Shown: one piece after another, positions 1 through 9,469 of the stretch
How the letters are laid out: each line of letters starts with the position of its first letter
Position numbering within the stretch: the first letter of the stretch is position 1
Source of the DNA: Herbiconiux sp. L3-i23
GTDB lineage: Bacteria; Actinomycetota; Actinomycetes; Actinomycetales; Microbacteriaceae
DNA: 64,000 nucleotides
Assembly (NCBI RefSeq): GCF_023734115.1
Contig: NZ_AP025737.1
Coordinates: forward strand, 1,860,001-1,924,000
Direction of reading: 5' to 3'
Notes under the pieces: generated by a model
Told to the model about the DNA's origin: nothing
Databases searched by the model: none
The model's input: the letters and a program-made list of their open reading frames with translations, nothing else
Made by a program: the position numbers and the translations under genes

Positions 1-266
1 CCCGAGTTGAGGGCGGTCTGCAGCTTGCCGTCCATCTCCTCGTTCTGGATCGCCTGGACCTCGATCGTGACGCCCGGGTTGGCCTCTTCGAATGCGGCCG
101 CGGTGTCGAGCCAGTACTGCTTGCCGTCACCGGTGGTGGAGTTGTGCCAGAAGGTGAGCGTCGTCGACCCGTCATCGCCTCCACCGGCGCCGCCGCTGCA
201 GCCGGCGAGCGCGAGCCCGCTGACGACGAGGAGCGCCGATCCTGCGAGGAACTTCCTGCTTTTCAT
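1..266 (-). CDS. Sugar ABC transporter substrate-binding lipoprotein, N-terminal part
   Basis: Only the first 88 codons lie in the window; the gene runs off the left edge. The product starts [17 protein letters not shown] and has a lipobox (LALAGC), so it is an exported, lipid-anchored binding protein. The mature part has the LTFWHN and '[10 protein letters not shown]' pattern typical of family-1 (carbohydrate) binding proteins. The gene is divergent from a LacI-type repressor, and a beta-xylosidase lies beyond that, so a pentose or xylo-oligosaccharide ligand is likely. That is inference from context only. A palindrome at 425-436 in the shared upstream region is a plausible operator. Confidence 0.85.
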   Translation of the reverse strand, partial: MKSRKFLAGSALLVVSGLALAGCSGGAGGGDDGSTTLTFWHNSTTGDGKQYWLDTAAAFEEANPGVTIEVQAIQNEEMDGKLQTALNS

Positions 267-424
267 GTGATTCCAACCGTTCTCTTCATCGAGGTGCATC
301 GGAGATGCAAGGGGGTGCAGGGAGCCCGCCGACGCGCTTTCCGGATCTCGAGCGACTTCGCTCGTGACCACTCCGGTCGGCTGGACGTGGGCAACTATCG
401 CAACGAGGCGAAACCATGTCAAAC

Positions 425-436
425 GTTTTCGAAAAC
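425..436. promoter_or_regulatory. Putative LacI-family operator
   Basis: A perfect 12-bp palindrome, GTTTTCGAAAAC, lies 25 bp before the LacI start and about 160 bp before the divergent sugar-binding lipoprotein. LacI-family sites are commonly palindromes with a central CG, so autoregulation together with control of the transporter is likely. Confidence 0.55.
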
Positions 437-461
437 CTTTTCCATCTGTACAGTCGGCTCT

Positions 462-1457
462 ATGACGCGGCGAGCGACGATCCAGGATGTAGCGGCTGCG
501 GCCGGCGTCTCGGTGGCCAGCGTGTCGAAGGCGGTGAACGGCCGCTACGGGGTTTCGTCGGAGATGACCGAGCGCGTGATGGCCGCCGTGGAGCGGCTCG
601 GGTACGAGTCGAGCCTCGTTGCGAGCAGCATGCGATCGCGTCGCACCGGCGTGATCGGCGTGCTCGTCGCCGACTTCGAGCCGTTCTCGGCCGAGGTCCT
701 GAAAGGAGTCGCGCGAGCGCTCGCCGACACCTCATACGATCTGCTCGCCTATAGCGGCTCGCATCAGCACGGAGCCGGCTGGGAACGTCGTTCGCTCAGC
801 CGCCTGAGCGGCACACTCATCGACGGCGCCGTGATGGTGACTCCCTCGGTCGTCGGGGTGGCAGCCGATGTCCCGGTCGTCGCCATCGACCCTCACACCG
901 GTCGCGGCGAGCTGCCGACCGTCGAGTCCGACAGCTACAACGGCGCCCGCCAGGCGACCGATCACCTGATCGAGCTCGGTCATCGCCGCATCGGGTTCAT
1001 CGCCGGCCGCCCCGATCTGCGCTCGGCCGTGGCCCGAGAACGCGGCTACCGCGACGCTCTCACCGCGGCGGGAATCGGCTTCGACGCCGCTCTTATCGGG
1101 GTGGGCCGATACGAGGAGGACATCGCACGCGACGCAGCCCGACGGATGCTCGCCCTGCCGACGCCGCCGACCGCGATCTTCGCCGCGAACGATCTCTCCG
1201 CGCTGTCGATCATCGCCGTCGCCCGTGACCTCGGGCTCTCGGTTCCCGCCGACCTCTCGGTGATCGGCTTCGACGATGTGCCCGAGGCCGCCCGCGCCGA
1301 TCCGCCGCTGTCGACGGTGCGGCAGCCGATCCAGCGGCTCGGCGAGGCGGCCACCCGCCTGGTGCTGGAGCTCATCGCGGGTGGCACCCCGGAGATCACG
1401 CACTTCACGCTTCCGACCCGGCTGGTGGCCCGAGCCACCACCGCCCCTCTGCGCTGA
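462..1457 (+). CDS. LacI family transcriptional regulator
   Basis: 331 aa. The N-terminal LacI helix-turn-helix reads [19 protein letters not shown] at residues 5-23. A periplasmic-binding-protein-like sensor domain follows (GVIGVLVAD near residue 60, the conserved RIGFIAG, and IGFDDVPEA). The frame is open far upstream, but homology begins at the ATG at 462, so that start was chosen. The palindrome just upstream suggests autorepression. It is placed between a sugar-binding lipoprotein gene and a GH43 glycosidase, so it probably senses a hemicellulose-derived sugar; the ligand cannot be read from the sequence. Confidence 0.9.
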   Translation: MTRRATIQDVAAAAGVSVASVSKAVNGRYGVSSEMTERVMAAVERLGYESSLVASSMRSRRTGVIGVLVADFEPFSAEVLKGVARALADTSYDLLAYSGSHQHGAGWERRSLSRLSGTLIDGAVMVTPSVVGVAADVPVVAIDPHTGRGELPTVESDSYNGARQATDHLIELGHRRIGFIAGRPDLRSAVARERGYRDALTAAGIGFDAALIGVGRYEEDIARDAARRMLALPTPPTAIFAANDLSALSIIAVARDLGLSVPADLSVIGFDDVPEAARADPPLSTVRQPIQRLGEAATRLVLELIAGGTPEITHFTLPTRLVARATTAPLR

Positions 1458-1507
1458 CCGCGTCCGGTCCCCCGCAGTCCGCCCCCAAACTCGAACGAAG
1501 GAGTTCC

Positions 1508-3034
1508 GTGGGTCGCTATGAGAACCCGATCCTGGCGGGATGCCACCCCGATCCGAGCATCTGCCGGGTCGGTGACACCTACTACCTGGTCACCTCCACC
1601 TTCGAATACCTTCCCGGCCTGCCGATCCACGCGTCGAAGAACCTCGTCGACTGGGAGTTGATCGGGCACGCCATTCATCGGCCCGAGCAGCTCGACCTCC
1701 GCGGCCTCGAGTCGTCGCGGGGGCTCTACGCGCCGACGATCCGCGCCATCGGGGACTTGCTCGTCGTGGTGTGCACCGCGGTCGGCCCCGACGACGGCAG
1801 CTGGACCGGTCGGACCGGTCACTTCCTCGTCACCGCCTCCGACGCTGCGGGTCCATGGTCGGACCCGGTCTGGATCGACGATGTGGGCGGGTTCGATCCG
1901 TCGATCACCGTCGACGGCGATCGCGTCTGGCTCTGCGGGACCCGACCGCCCGAGCCGATGCGGTGGCCGGGCGAGACCGAGGTGTGGCTGGCGGAGCTCG
2001 AACTCGCGACGGGACGACTGCTGACCGAGCCGATCGTCGTCTGGCGCGGCGCGGACTCCCATGCCGTGTGGGCGGAGGGTCCGCACATCGTCGCTCGACC
2101 CGGGGGCGGCTGGATGCTCGTCGCCGCCGAGGGCGGAACGGATACGGACCATGCGGTGGTCGTCGCCTACGCGGATGAGATCACCGGACCCTACGTCGGG
2201 GACACCGGAAATCCGCGACTCACGCACCGCGATCTCGGCGCGACCGCCCCCATCAACAGCGTCGGTCACGCCGACGTGGTCGACACCCCCGATGGGCGCG
2301 CGTTCGCGACGGTCCTGGCCCTCCATGCCGTCGACGGGCGCCGTGGCCTGCTCGGTCGCCGCACATCGCTCGTCCCCGTCGACTGGGAGGACGGCCGCCC
2401 GCTGTTCGCGCCGGGCGTGGCTCGAGTCCCGCCGGTCGTCGAGACGGACGGCGTGCCGGACGCGGTCACCGCGTCCCGTGTGTTCATCGACGATTTCGAG
2501 TCGAAGACGCTACGACCGGAGTGGACGTCCGTCGGACGATTCCCGAGCACCTTCGTCGACCTCGCCGCACGAGCCGGTCATGCGCGACTCGACGGCGGCG
2601 CCCATTCCACCTCCATCGAACGCGTCTCCGCACTGCTGACACGTCTCCCGTCCGAGCGAACGGCGATCGAGGCGGTCATCGACCTAGTCCCGGGCGGGGA
2701 CGAGTTTCGCGCCGGGCTGCTGCTGCGCGTATCGGAGCGCAACCATCTCGAGTTCACGGTCGGACGTGACGGCGGTGTCGAGGCGAGCCTCCTCGCCCAC
2801 GGGGACCGCCATCCCGCAGGCGTCGGCACCGTTTCCATCGACGGACCCGTCCGACTCGGAATCGACATCACCGATCTCGTCGCGTCGTGTCACGTCTCGG
2901 GGACCGTGATCGCAACGGCGGACGTATCGGCTCTCGCTCCTGGCCCGCCGACCGGCTTCGTCGGCGCCTGGGTCGGCGTCGTCGCGGTCGGAGACGGGTA
3001 CTGCGACGTCGATCGGGTGGACCTCCGCTGGTGA
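1508..3034 (+). CDS. Glycoside hydrolase family 43, beta-xylosidase-like
   Basis: 508 aa, GTG start with GAAGGAG 5-6 nt upstream. The N-terminal five-bladed propeller carries the three GH43 acidic residues: the base Asp in NPILAGCHPDPS, the pKa-tuning Asp in GGFDPSITVDGD and the acid Glu in WAEGPHIV. From about residue 325 a beta-sandwich C-terminal domain follows (FIDDFES, RPEWTSVG), as in two-domain beta-xylosidases. There is no signal peptide, so it acts in the cytoplasm on imported xylo-oligosaccharides or arabinoxylo-oligosaccharides. It lies 50 bp after the LacI gene on the same strand and is probably co-regulated with the divergent transporter. Xylosidase versus arabinofuranosidase specificity is not certain. 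Confidence 0.9.
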   Translation: MGRYENPILAGCHPDPSICRVGDTYYLVTSTFEYLPGLPIHASKNLVDWELIGHAIHRPEQLDLRGLESSRGLYAPTIRAIGDLLVVVCTAVGPDDGSWTGRTGHFLVTASDAAGPWSDPVWIDDVGGFDPSITVDGDRVWLCGTRPPEPMRWPGETEVWLAELELATGRLLTEPIVVWRGADSHAVWAEGPHIVARPGGGWMLVAAEGGTDTDHAVVVAYADEITGPYVGDTGNPRLTHRDLGATAPINSVGHADVVDTPDGRAFATVLALHAVDGRRGLLGRRTSLVPVDWEDGRPLFAPGVARVPPVVETDGVPDAVTASRVFIDDFESKTLRPEWTSVGRFPSTFVDLAARAGHARLDGGAHSTSIERVSALLTRLPSERTAIEAVIDLVPGGDEFRAGLLLRVSERNHLEFTVGRDGGVEASLLAHGDRHPAGVGTVSIDGPVRLGIDITDLVASCHVSGTVIATADVSALAPGPPTGFVGAWVGVVAVGDGYCDVDRVDLRW

Positions 3035-3080
3035 CGACTGCCACTGACGAGCGAACCGCTCCCGCCGACCGCCGCCGCTA

Positions 3081-3182
3081 CACGGATCAGGAGTTCGTCC
3101 ACCGATCAGGAGAAATCGGCTGATCTCTCCTGATCCGTGTGCGAGTTGCCCGGTTTCCGAGCAGAACTCCTGATCCGTGCAC
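3081..3182 (+). repeat. Extragenic palindromic repeat, GGATCAGGAG family, copy 1
   Basis: This gap element of about 100 bp has inverted ends (CACGGATCAGGAGTTC at the left, GAACTCCTGATCCGTG at the right) and internal GATCAGGAGA/TCTCCTGATC pairs. A second copy in opposite orientation lies at 44217-44320. It separates the convergent GH43 and MFS genes and could serve as a bidirectional terminator. Confidence 0.8.
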
Positions 3183-3195
3183 CGACCGGGTGCGG

Positions 3196-4476
3196 TTACT
3201 TCACGGCCTTGATCGGCAGCACGGCCAGCCCGCCGAGCACGCCGATCACGATCGCCGCGATGAACAGGGCCGTGTAGTTCTCGGTTCCTCCGCCGATCGC
3301 GAGCAGCGGGATCGCGATGATCGGCACCAGTACCTGCGGCACCTGGTACGACAGCGACACGATGCCGAGGTCCTTGCCCGCCTCTTCGAAGGTCGGCAGC
3401 ACCTCGGTCATCAGCGCCACGTCGACCGAGACGAAGGCACCCTGAGCGGCCCCCACCAGTGCCATCGCGATGAGGAACGTCGACAGGTCGGGTGACAGCG
3501 CCGCGCCGATCAGGCCGCCGGCGGAGAGGAGCGCCGACACCCAGACGATCGCCTTGCGTCGACCGGTCTTGTCCGAGATCCAACCGAAGATGATCGTCGT
3601 CACGATGCTCGACGCCGTGTAGGCGATCAGCACGGTCGCGAGCGCGCCCGACGCCTCCTCCTTCGGCACGTCGAGCCGGTCGATGATGAAGAACAGCAGG
3701 TAGATCGAGACGGTGACGATCGACATGGTCACGAGTAGCCGGCACATCCACGCCCAGAAGAAGTCGCGGTACGCGACCGGGTCGAGCCGGTAGGTCGAGA
3801 GCACGTCGGACCACTTCCACGGCTCGGGCTTGTCGGTGCGCACGATGTCGTGCAGCCGGAAGTACAGCAGCACGCTGAAGACGGTGCCGATGACGCCGGG
3901 GACGATGAACCAGGTCCACTGCTGGTCGTTCGGCAGGGCCGCGATGATCAGCGAGCCGCCGATGATCGCGATGGCGTTCGCGGCGCTCGCCGCCGCCGAG
4001 ACTCTGGCGCGGATGCGGAAAGGAATCTGGTCGGCGAGCAGCGCGTGGATCGCCGCGTTGGTCGCGCCGTAGCCGATCTGCGCGATCGCCCAGCCGATGA
4101 CGACCTGCCAGAGGTCGGCCGAGAACGCGAGCACGACGACGCCCGCCATGCCGACGAGCGCGCCGCCGAGGATCCACGGTCGCCGCTTGCCGAGCCGCGA
4201 CATCGTCCGGTCGCTGAACCGGCCGAACAGCGGCGTGATGATCATCACCACGACCCCGCCGAGGGCCGCGACGATCGACAGGTTCAGGCCTTTGGTCTCG
4301 TCGTCGAGGAAGGCGAAGACCTTCGGGATCGATGCACCGATGAGCGTGCTCAGTACGATGCTGAGGCCGAACCAGGCGGCCACGAAGGCGAAAAGGAAGC
4401 CGCGCGGTTGCGGACCTCCCGGGATGACTTCGGGGCCGACGGCGCCGATGGGATCGAGTGCGGTGGATTGGGACAA
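3196..4476 (-). CDS. MFS transporter, putative sugar permease
   Basis: 426 aa with about 12 hydrophobic segments and the MFS loop-2/3 signature region (FGRFSDRTMSRLGKRRPW near residues 85-105; GWISDKTGRRKAI near 300). The start is TTG, preceded at good spacing by GGAG. The gene lies upstream of the esterase genes' 3' ends and shares their orientation, so it may be the last gene of a leftward esterase-esterase-MFS unit. Substrate is unknown. Its position next to a beta-xylosidase and two carboxylesterases suggests a glycoside or deacetylated sugar, which is inference. Confidence 0.85.
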   Translation of the reverse strand: MSQSTALDPIGAVGPEVIPGGPQPRGFLFAFVAAWFGLSIVLSTLIGASIPKVFAFLDDETKGLNLSIVAALGGVVVMIITPLFGRFSDRTMSRLGKRRPWILGGALVGMAGVVVLAFSADLWQVVIGWAIAQIGYGATNAAIHALLADQIPFRIRARVSAAASAANAIAIIGGSLIIAALPNDQQWTWFIVPGVIGTVFSVLLYFRLHDIVRTDKPEPWKWSDVLSTYRLDPVAYRDFFWAWMCRLLVTMSIVTVSIYLLFFIIDRLDVPKEEASGALATVLIAYTASSIVTTIIFGWISDKTGRRKAIVWVSALLSAGGLIGAALSPDLSTFLIAMALVGAAQGAFVSVDVALMTEVLPTFEEAGKDLGIVSLSYQVPQVLVPIIAIPLLAIGGGTENYTALFIAAIVIGVLGGLAVLPIKAVK

Positions 4477-4575
4477 CGGTGTCTCCTTCGTGTGTTGCGG
4501 CGCGTTTTCACGCAGGGGGTACCGCCGAGGCGGACCTCGTGCGGATGCATCGGATGGTGCGAGTCGGTCGACGGC

Positions 4576-5544
4576 TCAGGCGGCGGGTCCCGCGGAGTAG
4601 GCGGCCTGAAGCAGCGCGGCGTGGCGTTCCTGCCATCTCCGGGCGCCGTCGAACGCCGCGGTGATGCCGGGGGCGCCGTGCAGGTGCCCCTCGCCGACGA
4701 CGAGTTCGACGGTTACTCCGGCGACGCGCAGGCGCTCGGCGTATTCGAGCCCCATGTCGCGCAGCAGGTCGTGCTCGGCGACGAAGATCAGATGCGGCGG
4801 CAGGCAGGTGAGGTCGTCGACGTCGAGCGGACCGATGTTGCGGTCGGCGGGCCCGTCGGGTCCGACGTAGAAGGCGAGGATCGTCTCCAGTTCGTCGAGT
4901 CCGAAGCCCGAGGCGTAGTCGACCGCCGACTGGCCGACCGCTCGGGTCGCTGTCGGCGGCACCTCGAGGTCGACGTGGATCAGGGTGTCGTCCCCCGCGT
5001 CGCGTAGCCGCAGCGACGTGCTCGCCGAGATACCCGCGCCGGCGGAGTTGCCGCCGATGCCGAGGCGGGTGGGGTTGACGCCGAACTGGTCGGCACGGGC
5101 GACCAGGTCCGCCAGCGCGGCGACCGCGTCCTCGACGGCGGCCGGGTACGGGTGCTCCGGAGCCAGCCGGTAGTCGAGCGAGAAGATCTGGATGCCGCTG
5201 TCGGCGGCTCGACGCGCGAGCAGCCGGTCGTTGAGGATCTCGTCCGGCGTGCCCGCGAAGAACCCGCCGCCGTGCAGCCACAGCTGAGTGGGCGCCGACG
5301 CCGGCATGGTCGCCGACCGGTACCGCCGTGCGGGGCGCCCGCCGAGCTCGATCGCGGAGATCTCGATCGACTCGGGCGCCGGCAGCGTGAAGTCCACGGC
5401 GAGAGCATCCGAGAGTTCGCGGTCGGCGGCACGACGCGTCACCGGATCCGCGCTGCCGAGGCCGGGGATCGTCGGGGCGAGCTCTTCGATGCGGGCGATC
5501 CAGCGACGCAGGCCGGGGTCGAGATCGATATCGGACAGGTTCAT
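4576..5544 (-). CDS. Alpha/beta hydrolase, HSL-type esterase
   Basis: 322 aa hormone-sensitive-lipase family esterase. The oxyanion motif HGGGFFAGT is at about residue 90 and the nucleophile elbow GNSAGAG at about 165. A late Asp (FVAEHDLLRD) and His (GEGHLHGAPG) complete the triad. Its ATG overlaps the stop of the upstream esterase, so the two are translationally coupled. No signal peptide, so cytoplasmic. In this hemicellulose context it may remove acetyl or other acyl groups from imported sugars. Substrate is not proven. Confidence 0.88.
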   Translation of the reverse strand: MNLSDIDLDPGLRRWIARIEELAPTIPGLGSADPVTRRAADRELSDALAVDFTLPAPESIEISAIELGGRPARRYRSATMPASAPTQLWLHGGGFFAGTPDEILNDRLLARRAADSGIQIFSLDYRLAPEHPYPAAVEDAVAALADLVARADQFGVNPTRLGIGGNSAGAGISASTSLRLRDAGDDTLIHVDLEVPPTATRAVGQSAVDYASGFGLDELETILAFYVGPDGPADRNIGPLDVDDLTCLPPHLIFVAEHDLLRDMGLEYAERLRVAGVTVELVVGEGHLHGAPGITAAFDGARRWQERHAALLQAAYSAGPAA

Positions 5545-6566
5545 CGAGCGCCTCCCGGCGTTGGATAGGGAACGGGTTGGTCGTGCAGGGTTCGGAGTGT
5601 GGCGACGATGTCGCGGTGCAGGTGGTCTGCGGTGGCGGAGTGACGCTGATATCCGGCCGAGCCGTGATTCTGGCCGATGAGGCGGATGCAGGAGACTGGT
5701 ACCCCCGCCTCGCCCAGCGCTCGTGCGAAGGCCTCGCCGTCGCCGCGCAGCGCGTCGAGTTCGGCCGTGTAGATGACGGTCTGCGGCATGCCAGCGAGCG
5801 AGGGGGCGAGCAGCGGGCTGGCATAAGGGTTGCGCCGTAACGCCGTGGTTTTTCCGAGGTATTGCGTGACGATCGTGCCGGCCAGCTTGCGGAAGAGGAA
5901 GGCGGGGATGCCCGGCTGCGATGCCATATGCCGCATCGTCATGTCGAGTAGCGGCACTTCGAGCAGCAGAAGCCGCACCGGACGGTTCGCCCGGTCGCGG
6001 TTCATCAGCGCCGTCGCCGTGGCCAGGTTGCCGCCGGCCGACCCGCCGCCGAGCGCCATGCGCTCGGGGTCGCCGCCGAGCTCACGCGCATGCTCGGCCG
6101 CCCACTCGAACACGGTCCAGCACTGCTCGGGCTGCGCCGGGAACTTCACCTCGGGAGCGTGCGAGTACTCCCCCGCGACGACGATGACGCCGGCGTCATG
6201 AGCACGCTCGCGGAAGCGGGCATCCCACGACACCCAGTCGATGCCCGCGATCTCGAATCCGCCGCCGAAGAAGTAGACGAGCACGGGCAGGCCGGGGCCC
6301 TCCGTCGTAGCGGCGGGGCGCTCGGTCGTCGGCCAGTACACGCGCAGCCGCACGTCGGGGTGGCCTGGCACCGGCAGCGTGTGCTCCTCGGTCGCGACAT
6401 CGATCGGCTCGATGCCGAGCTCACGGGACATGATTGGGTCGAAGGCCGCGGCGTCGGCGCGGCGCTGCTGCGCGGTCTTGCCCTGAGGGGCGGTCTGGAG
6501 CGGCTTCAGGCGCGCTTCGACAGCGGCGGCGAACGCATCCAGACGGGGCTTGCGGAACGACTTCAC
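5541..6566 (-). CDS. Alpha/beta hydrolase, HSL-like, atypical oxyanion motif
   Basis: 341 aa. The fold and nucleophile elbow (GGGSAGGN at about residue 175) match the HSL/acetyl-esterase family, with late Asp and His candidates in YTAELDALRGD and IGQNHGSAG. The usual HGGG oxyanion-hole motif reads FFGGGFE here, so the conserved His is replaced by Phe. It is the first gene of a leftward unit with the second esterase and is divergent from a LacI regulator with an operator-like palindrome between them. Probably a carboxylesterase of altered specificity. Confidence 0.85.
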   Translation of the reverse strand: MKSFRKPRLDAFAAAVEARLKPLQTAPQGKTAQQRRADAAAFDPIMSRELGIEPIDVATEEHTLPVPGHPDVRLRVYWPTTERPAATTEGPGLPVLVYFFGGGFEIAGIDWVSWDARFRERAHDAGVIVVAGEYSHAPEVKFPAQPEQCWTVFEWAAEHARELGGDPERMALGGGSAGGNLATATALMNRDRANRPVRLLLLEVPLLDMTMRHMASQPGIPAFLFRKLAGTIVTQYLGKTTALRRNPYASPLLAPSLAGMPQTVIYTAELDALRGDGEAFARALGEAGVPVSCIRLIGQNHGSAGYQRHSATADHLHRDIVATLRTLHDQPVPYPTPGGAR

Positions 6567-6604
6567 GGTTCGAACTCCTTCGGTCGGATCCCATGGTGCG
6601 GCTG

Positions 6605-6618
6605 TCGAAGCACTTCGA
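6605..6618. promoter_or_regulatory. Putative LacI-family operator between esterases and lacI
   Basis: An inverted repeat TCGAAG-CA-CTTCGA sits in the 70-bp divergent gap. It is just ahead of a TAATTT -10-like hexamer (6624-6629) that ends 7 nt before the regulator's GTG. This placement would repress both the regulator and the esterase unit. Confidence 0.5.
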
Positions 6619-6636
6619 TGAAGTAATTTTGTTCGC

Positions 6637-7620
6637 GTGTCGAAGGTGACGATCTATACGGTCGCCGAGCGGGCCGGCGTGAGCATCTCGACGGTCTCGC
6701 TCGCCATCAACGCGCCGCATCGCGTCAGCTCGGCGACGCGTGCTCGAGTCGTCGCGGCGGCCGGCGAGCTGGGATACCGCGCCGGTGTCGGGCCGCGCGG
6801 CTCGGCCGGCGGCACCCGCGTCGCGGTCGCGGCGCCGTTCAGCACCTACGCCACGTACTTCCGTCGGTTCTCGGGGATGCTCGTACGGGCGCGCGAGACG
6901 GCCATCGATCTCGAGGCGCACGACCTCGAGTCGGCGGCGTCCGTCGCGGCACCGCTGCTCGACGCCCTCCCCGCCCGTCGTGGCATCGACGGGCTGATCC
7001 TCATGGGGGTTCCGCTCGGCAGCGCCGCGCTGCGCGCCTCCCGCGAGTCCGCCCTGCCTCTCGTCTTCATCGACGTGCGGCGTGCGCGTCCGGTGGGCAA
7101 CGACGTGCCGTCGGTGCACATCGACGACGAGGAGGGCGGCCGCCTCGCGGGTGCGCACCTCGCCGCGCTCGGGCACACCCGCACTGTGTATCTCGGCGAG
7201 CCGCAGCGATCGCAGGACTACGTCTCGGCGGGCATGCTCCGGATGCAAGGCGCCCGAGAGCACCTCGACGTTCAGATGGTGACGGTGCCGTTGCACGGCG
7301 ACCCGACCCCGGCGCTGAAGCAGGCGCTGTCGGGCTCGGGTGCTCCGACGGCGATCATGGCGAACCACGACGAGCTCGCCTCGCGGGCCTGGCGGGCGGT
7401 GACGGCGCTCGGATTACGCGTGCCCGACGACGTCGCGATCGTCGGCTACGACGACGGGCCGCTCGCCGAAGGGCTGGGGCTCACCACGGTGCGGCAGCCG
7501 TTCGAGGAGTCGGGTCGAGTCGCGCTCGACCTGCTGCTCGGCGCATCGACGGGCGGTGGCGGCGCCGCGGTGCGCAGAGTGGATATGGTGCCGTCGCTCG
7601 TGGTGCGAAGCAGCACCTGA
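6637..7620 (+). CDS. LacI family transcriptional regulator
   Basis: 327 aa. The HTH is TIYTVAERAGVSISTVSLA at residues 5-23, then a hinge (RVVAAAGELGYR) and a PBP-like ligand domain (GLILMGVPL, AIVGYDDGPLAEG). GTG start. A -10-like hexamer ends 7 nt before it, so the mRNA may be leaderless. It is divergent from two esterases and convergent with a sugar ABC transporter operon, and likely controls the esterases and possibly the transporter. Ligand unknown. Confidence 0.9.
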   Translation: MSKVTIYTVAERAGVSISTVSLAINAPHRVSSATRARVVAAAGELGYRAGVGPRGSAGGTRVAVAAPFSTYATYFRRFSGMLVRARETAIDLEAHDLESAASVAAPLLDALPARRGIDGLILMGVPLGSAALRASRESALPLVFIDVRRARPVGNDVPSVHIDDEEGGRLAGAHLAALGHTRTVYLGEPQRSQDYVSAGMLRMQGAREHLDVQMVTVPLHGDPTPALKQALSGSGAPTAIMANHDELASRAWRAVTALGLRVPDDVAIVGYDDGPLAEGLGLTTVRQPFEESGRVALDLLLGASTGGGGAAVRRVDMVPSLVVRSST

Positions 7621-7637
7621 GCGCAGCCGTCCGCCGA

Positions 7638-8546
7638 CTACTTGATGGCGCCCTGCGTCACCCCGGACAGCACCCAGCGCTGGGTGAACAGGTACACGAC
7701 GATCGCCGGTGCCATCGCCATCAGATACGACGCGAAGGCGACGTTGTAGTTGGCGGTGAACTGATCCTGGAACAGGCTCTGCACGACCGGCAGCGTCTGC
7801 AGCGCCGGGTCGGAGGTGATGAGCGACGGCATCATGAAGTCGTTCCACGAGGCGAGGAACGCGAAGATGCCGACGGTCGCGCTCATCGGTGCGAGCAGGG
7901 GGAAGACCAGCCGCCAGAAGGTCTGCCACGTCGTCGCGCCGTCCACGTGCGCGCTCTCCTCGAGCTCCTTCGGCAGCGACCGCAGGAACGCGGTGAACAG
8001 CAGGATGCTGAACGACATCTGGAACATGATGTGCAGGAACGCGACGCCGAGCGGGTTGTCGAGGCCGACGGCGCCGGTCAGTTTGATCTGGGTCAGCGCC
8101 ACGACGGGGAACGGCAGGAACATGGCGGCCAGCAGGTAGAAGAACGACCAGCGGAAGAGCCGATGCTCCCAGTTGCGGACGATCGCATACGACGCGAGGG
8201 CGCTGAGGATGATGGTGCCCGCCACCGCGACGGCGCTGACGAACACCGAGACCCCGAACGCGCGCGGGAAGTCGGTGAGCTCCCACGCTCGTGCGAAGGT
8301 CGTGAAGTCGAGCGGCAACGGCAGGCTGAACGCGTTGCCGTCGACCGCCTGCCCGTCGGTCTTCAGCGACATCATGACGGTCACGTAGAGCGGGACGACC
8401 ACGGTGATCGCGGCGAGGAGCAGCAAGACGGTGACGCTCCAGTTGGTGCGTTCCTGGCCGACCCTCCCCCGCGTGCGGTTCTTCGGGCTGGCGGGAGCCG
8501 CTTGAGCGGCGGGCTCGGCGACGGTCTCGATGGTCGGCGTGCTCAT
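7638..8546 (-). CDS. Carbohydrate ABC transporter permease (MalG-type)
   Basis: 302 aa with a long charged N-terminus, six predicted membrane helices and the EAA loop EESAHVDGATTWQTFWRL that docks the ATPase. Its ATG overlaps the stop of the upstream permease by 4 bp. With the adjacent permease and binding protein it forms a CUT1-type sugar importer. No ATPase gene is present, so a shared MsiK-like ATPase elsewhere is expected, as is common for actinobacterial CUT1 systems. Confidence 0.9.
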   Translation of the reverse strand: MSTPTIETVAEPAAQAAPASPKNRTRGRVGQERTNWSVTVLLLLAAITVVVPLYVTVMMSLKTDGQAVDGNAFSLPLPLDFTTFARAWELTDFPRAFGVSVFVSAVAVAGTIILSALASYAIVRNWEHRLFRWSFFYLLAAMFLPFPVVALTQIKLTGAVGLDNPLGVAFLHIMFQMSFSILLFTAFLRSLPKELEESAHVDGATTWQTFWRLVFPLLAPMSATVGIFAFLASWNDFMMPSLITSDPALQTLPVVQSLFQDQFTANYNVAFASYLMAMAPAIVVYLFTQRWVLSGVTQGAIK

Positions 8547-9445
8547 CCGATGGCCGCCCTTCCTCTGGTCACGCGCAACTGGAGCACCGCGAGGAAGATC
8601 GCGATGAGGAAGAAGATCGCGGCGTTCGCCATCTGGTAGGCGTAGTCGCCGCCGGTGAAGCCGGTGAAGATCGTCATCGCGACACTGCGGGTGGCGGTGC
8701 CGGGGCCGCCGTTCGTCAAGCCGACGATGATGTCGTACGAGTTGATGAAGTTCTTGAAGCTGACGATGACGTTGATGACGATGTAGCCCGCGACCAGCGG
8801 GATCGTGATCGAGCGCAGCCGCTGCCATCCGCCAGCGCCGTCGATCTGCGCCGCCTCGTAGACGTCGCCCGGAATCGAGAGCAGGCCGGCGATGTAGATG
8901 AGCATCGCGCTCGGGACGGCCTGCCAGGCGGTGACGATGACGACGCCGATCCACGCGAGGTCCGCGTTGGCGAGGATGCTCTGCGACAGCACCGGGTTGC
9001 CGATCGTCTCCCCGAGCGCCGGCAGCGAGTTGGAGAACAGGTACTGGAAGACGTAGGCGATGATGATGCCCGACACGACCATGGGGATGACGAAGGCCGA
9101 GCGCAACGCGTTCTTCAGGCGGATCTGCGAGGTCAGCCCCAGCGCGAGGAAGAACGCGATGAGGTTGACGAGGATGACGGTCGCCAGCGAGAAGCCGAGC
9201 GTGAAGCCGTAGGAGCTGAGCACCGCCGGGTCGGTGAAGAGCACGGCGTAGTTGAGGAAGCCGATGAACTCGGAGTCCCCGAATCCGATCGAGTCGGTGA
9301 AGCTGTAGACGATGCCCGTGATGGCCGGGACTGTGATCGCCACGGTGAACAGCGCGAGCGCCGGCAGCAGGAAGAGGTAGTAGACGGGGTCGACCCGTTG
9401 ACGCTTCTGCCGTATCCGGGGCGGCGCCTCGGTGGTGCTGGTCAT
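8543..9445 (-). CDS. Carbohydrate ABC transporter permease (MalF-type)
   Basis: 300 aa with six hydrophobic helices after a short basic N-terminus, and the EAA loop VYEAAQIDGAGGWQRLRSIT near residue 205. It is the middle gene of the three-gene importer: the binding protein ends 24 bp upstream and the next permease overlaps its stop. The two permeases should form the heterodimeric channel. Confidence 0.9.
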   Translation of the reverse strand: MTSTTEAPPRIRQKRQRVDPVYYLFLLPALALFTVAITVPAITGIVYSFTDSIGFGDSEFIGFLNYAVLFTDPAVLSSYGFTLGFSLATVILVNLIAFFLALGLTSQIRLKNALRSAFVIPMVVSGIIIAYVFQYLFSNSLPALGETIGNPVLSQSILANADLAWIGVVIVTAWQAVPSAMLIYIAGLLSIPGDVYEAAQIDGAGGWQRLRSITIPLVAGYIVINVIVSFKNFINSYDIIVGLTNGGPGTATRSVAMTIFTGFTGGDYAYQMANAAIFFLIAIFLAVLQLRVTRGRAAIG

Positions 9446-9469
9446 GGTCGAACCTCCTCCGCTCGTCGG

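Noticed and set aside
144-461. Upstream in-frame extension of the first LacI gene
   Set aside because: The sequence is not regulator-like; HTH homology starts right after the ATG at 462 and the operator palindrome lies inside the would-be extension.
684-4177. Long minus-strand frames opposite LacI, GH43 and MFS genes
   Set aside because: They are Arg/Ala/Gly-rich antisense shadows typical of high GC, with no family features.
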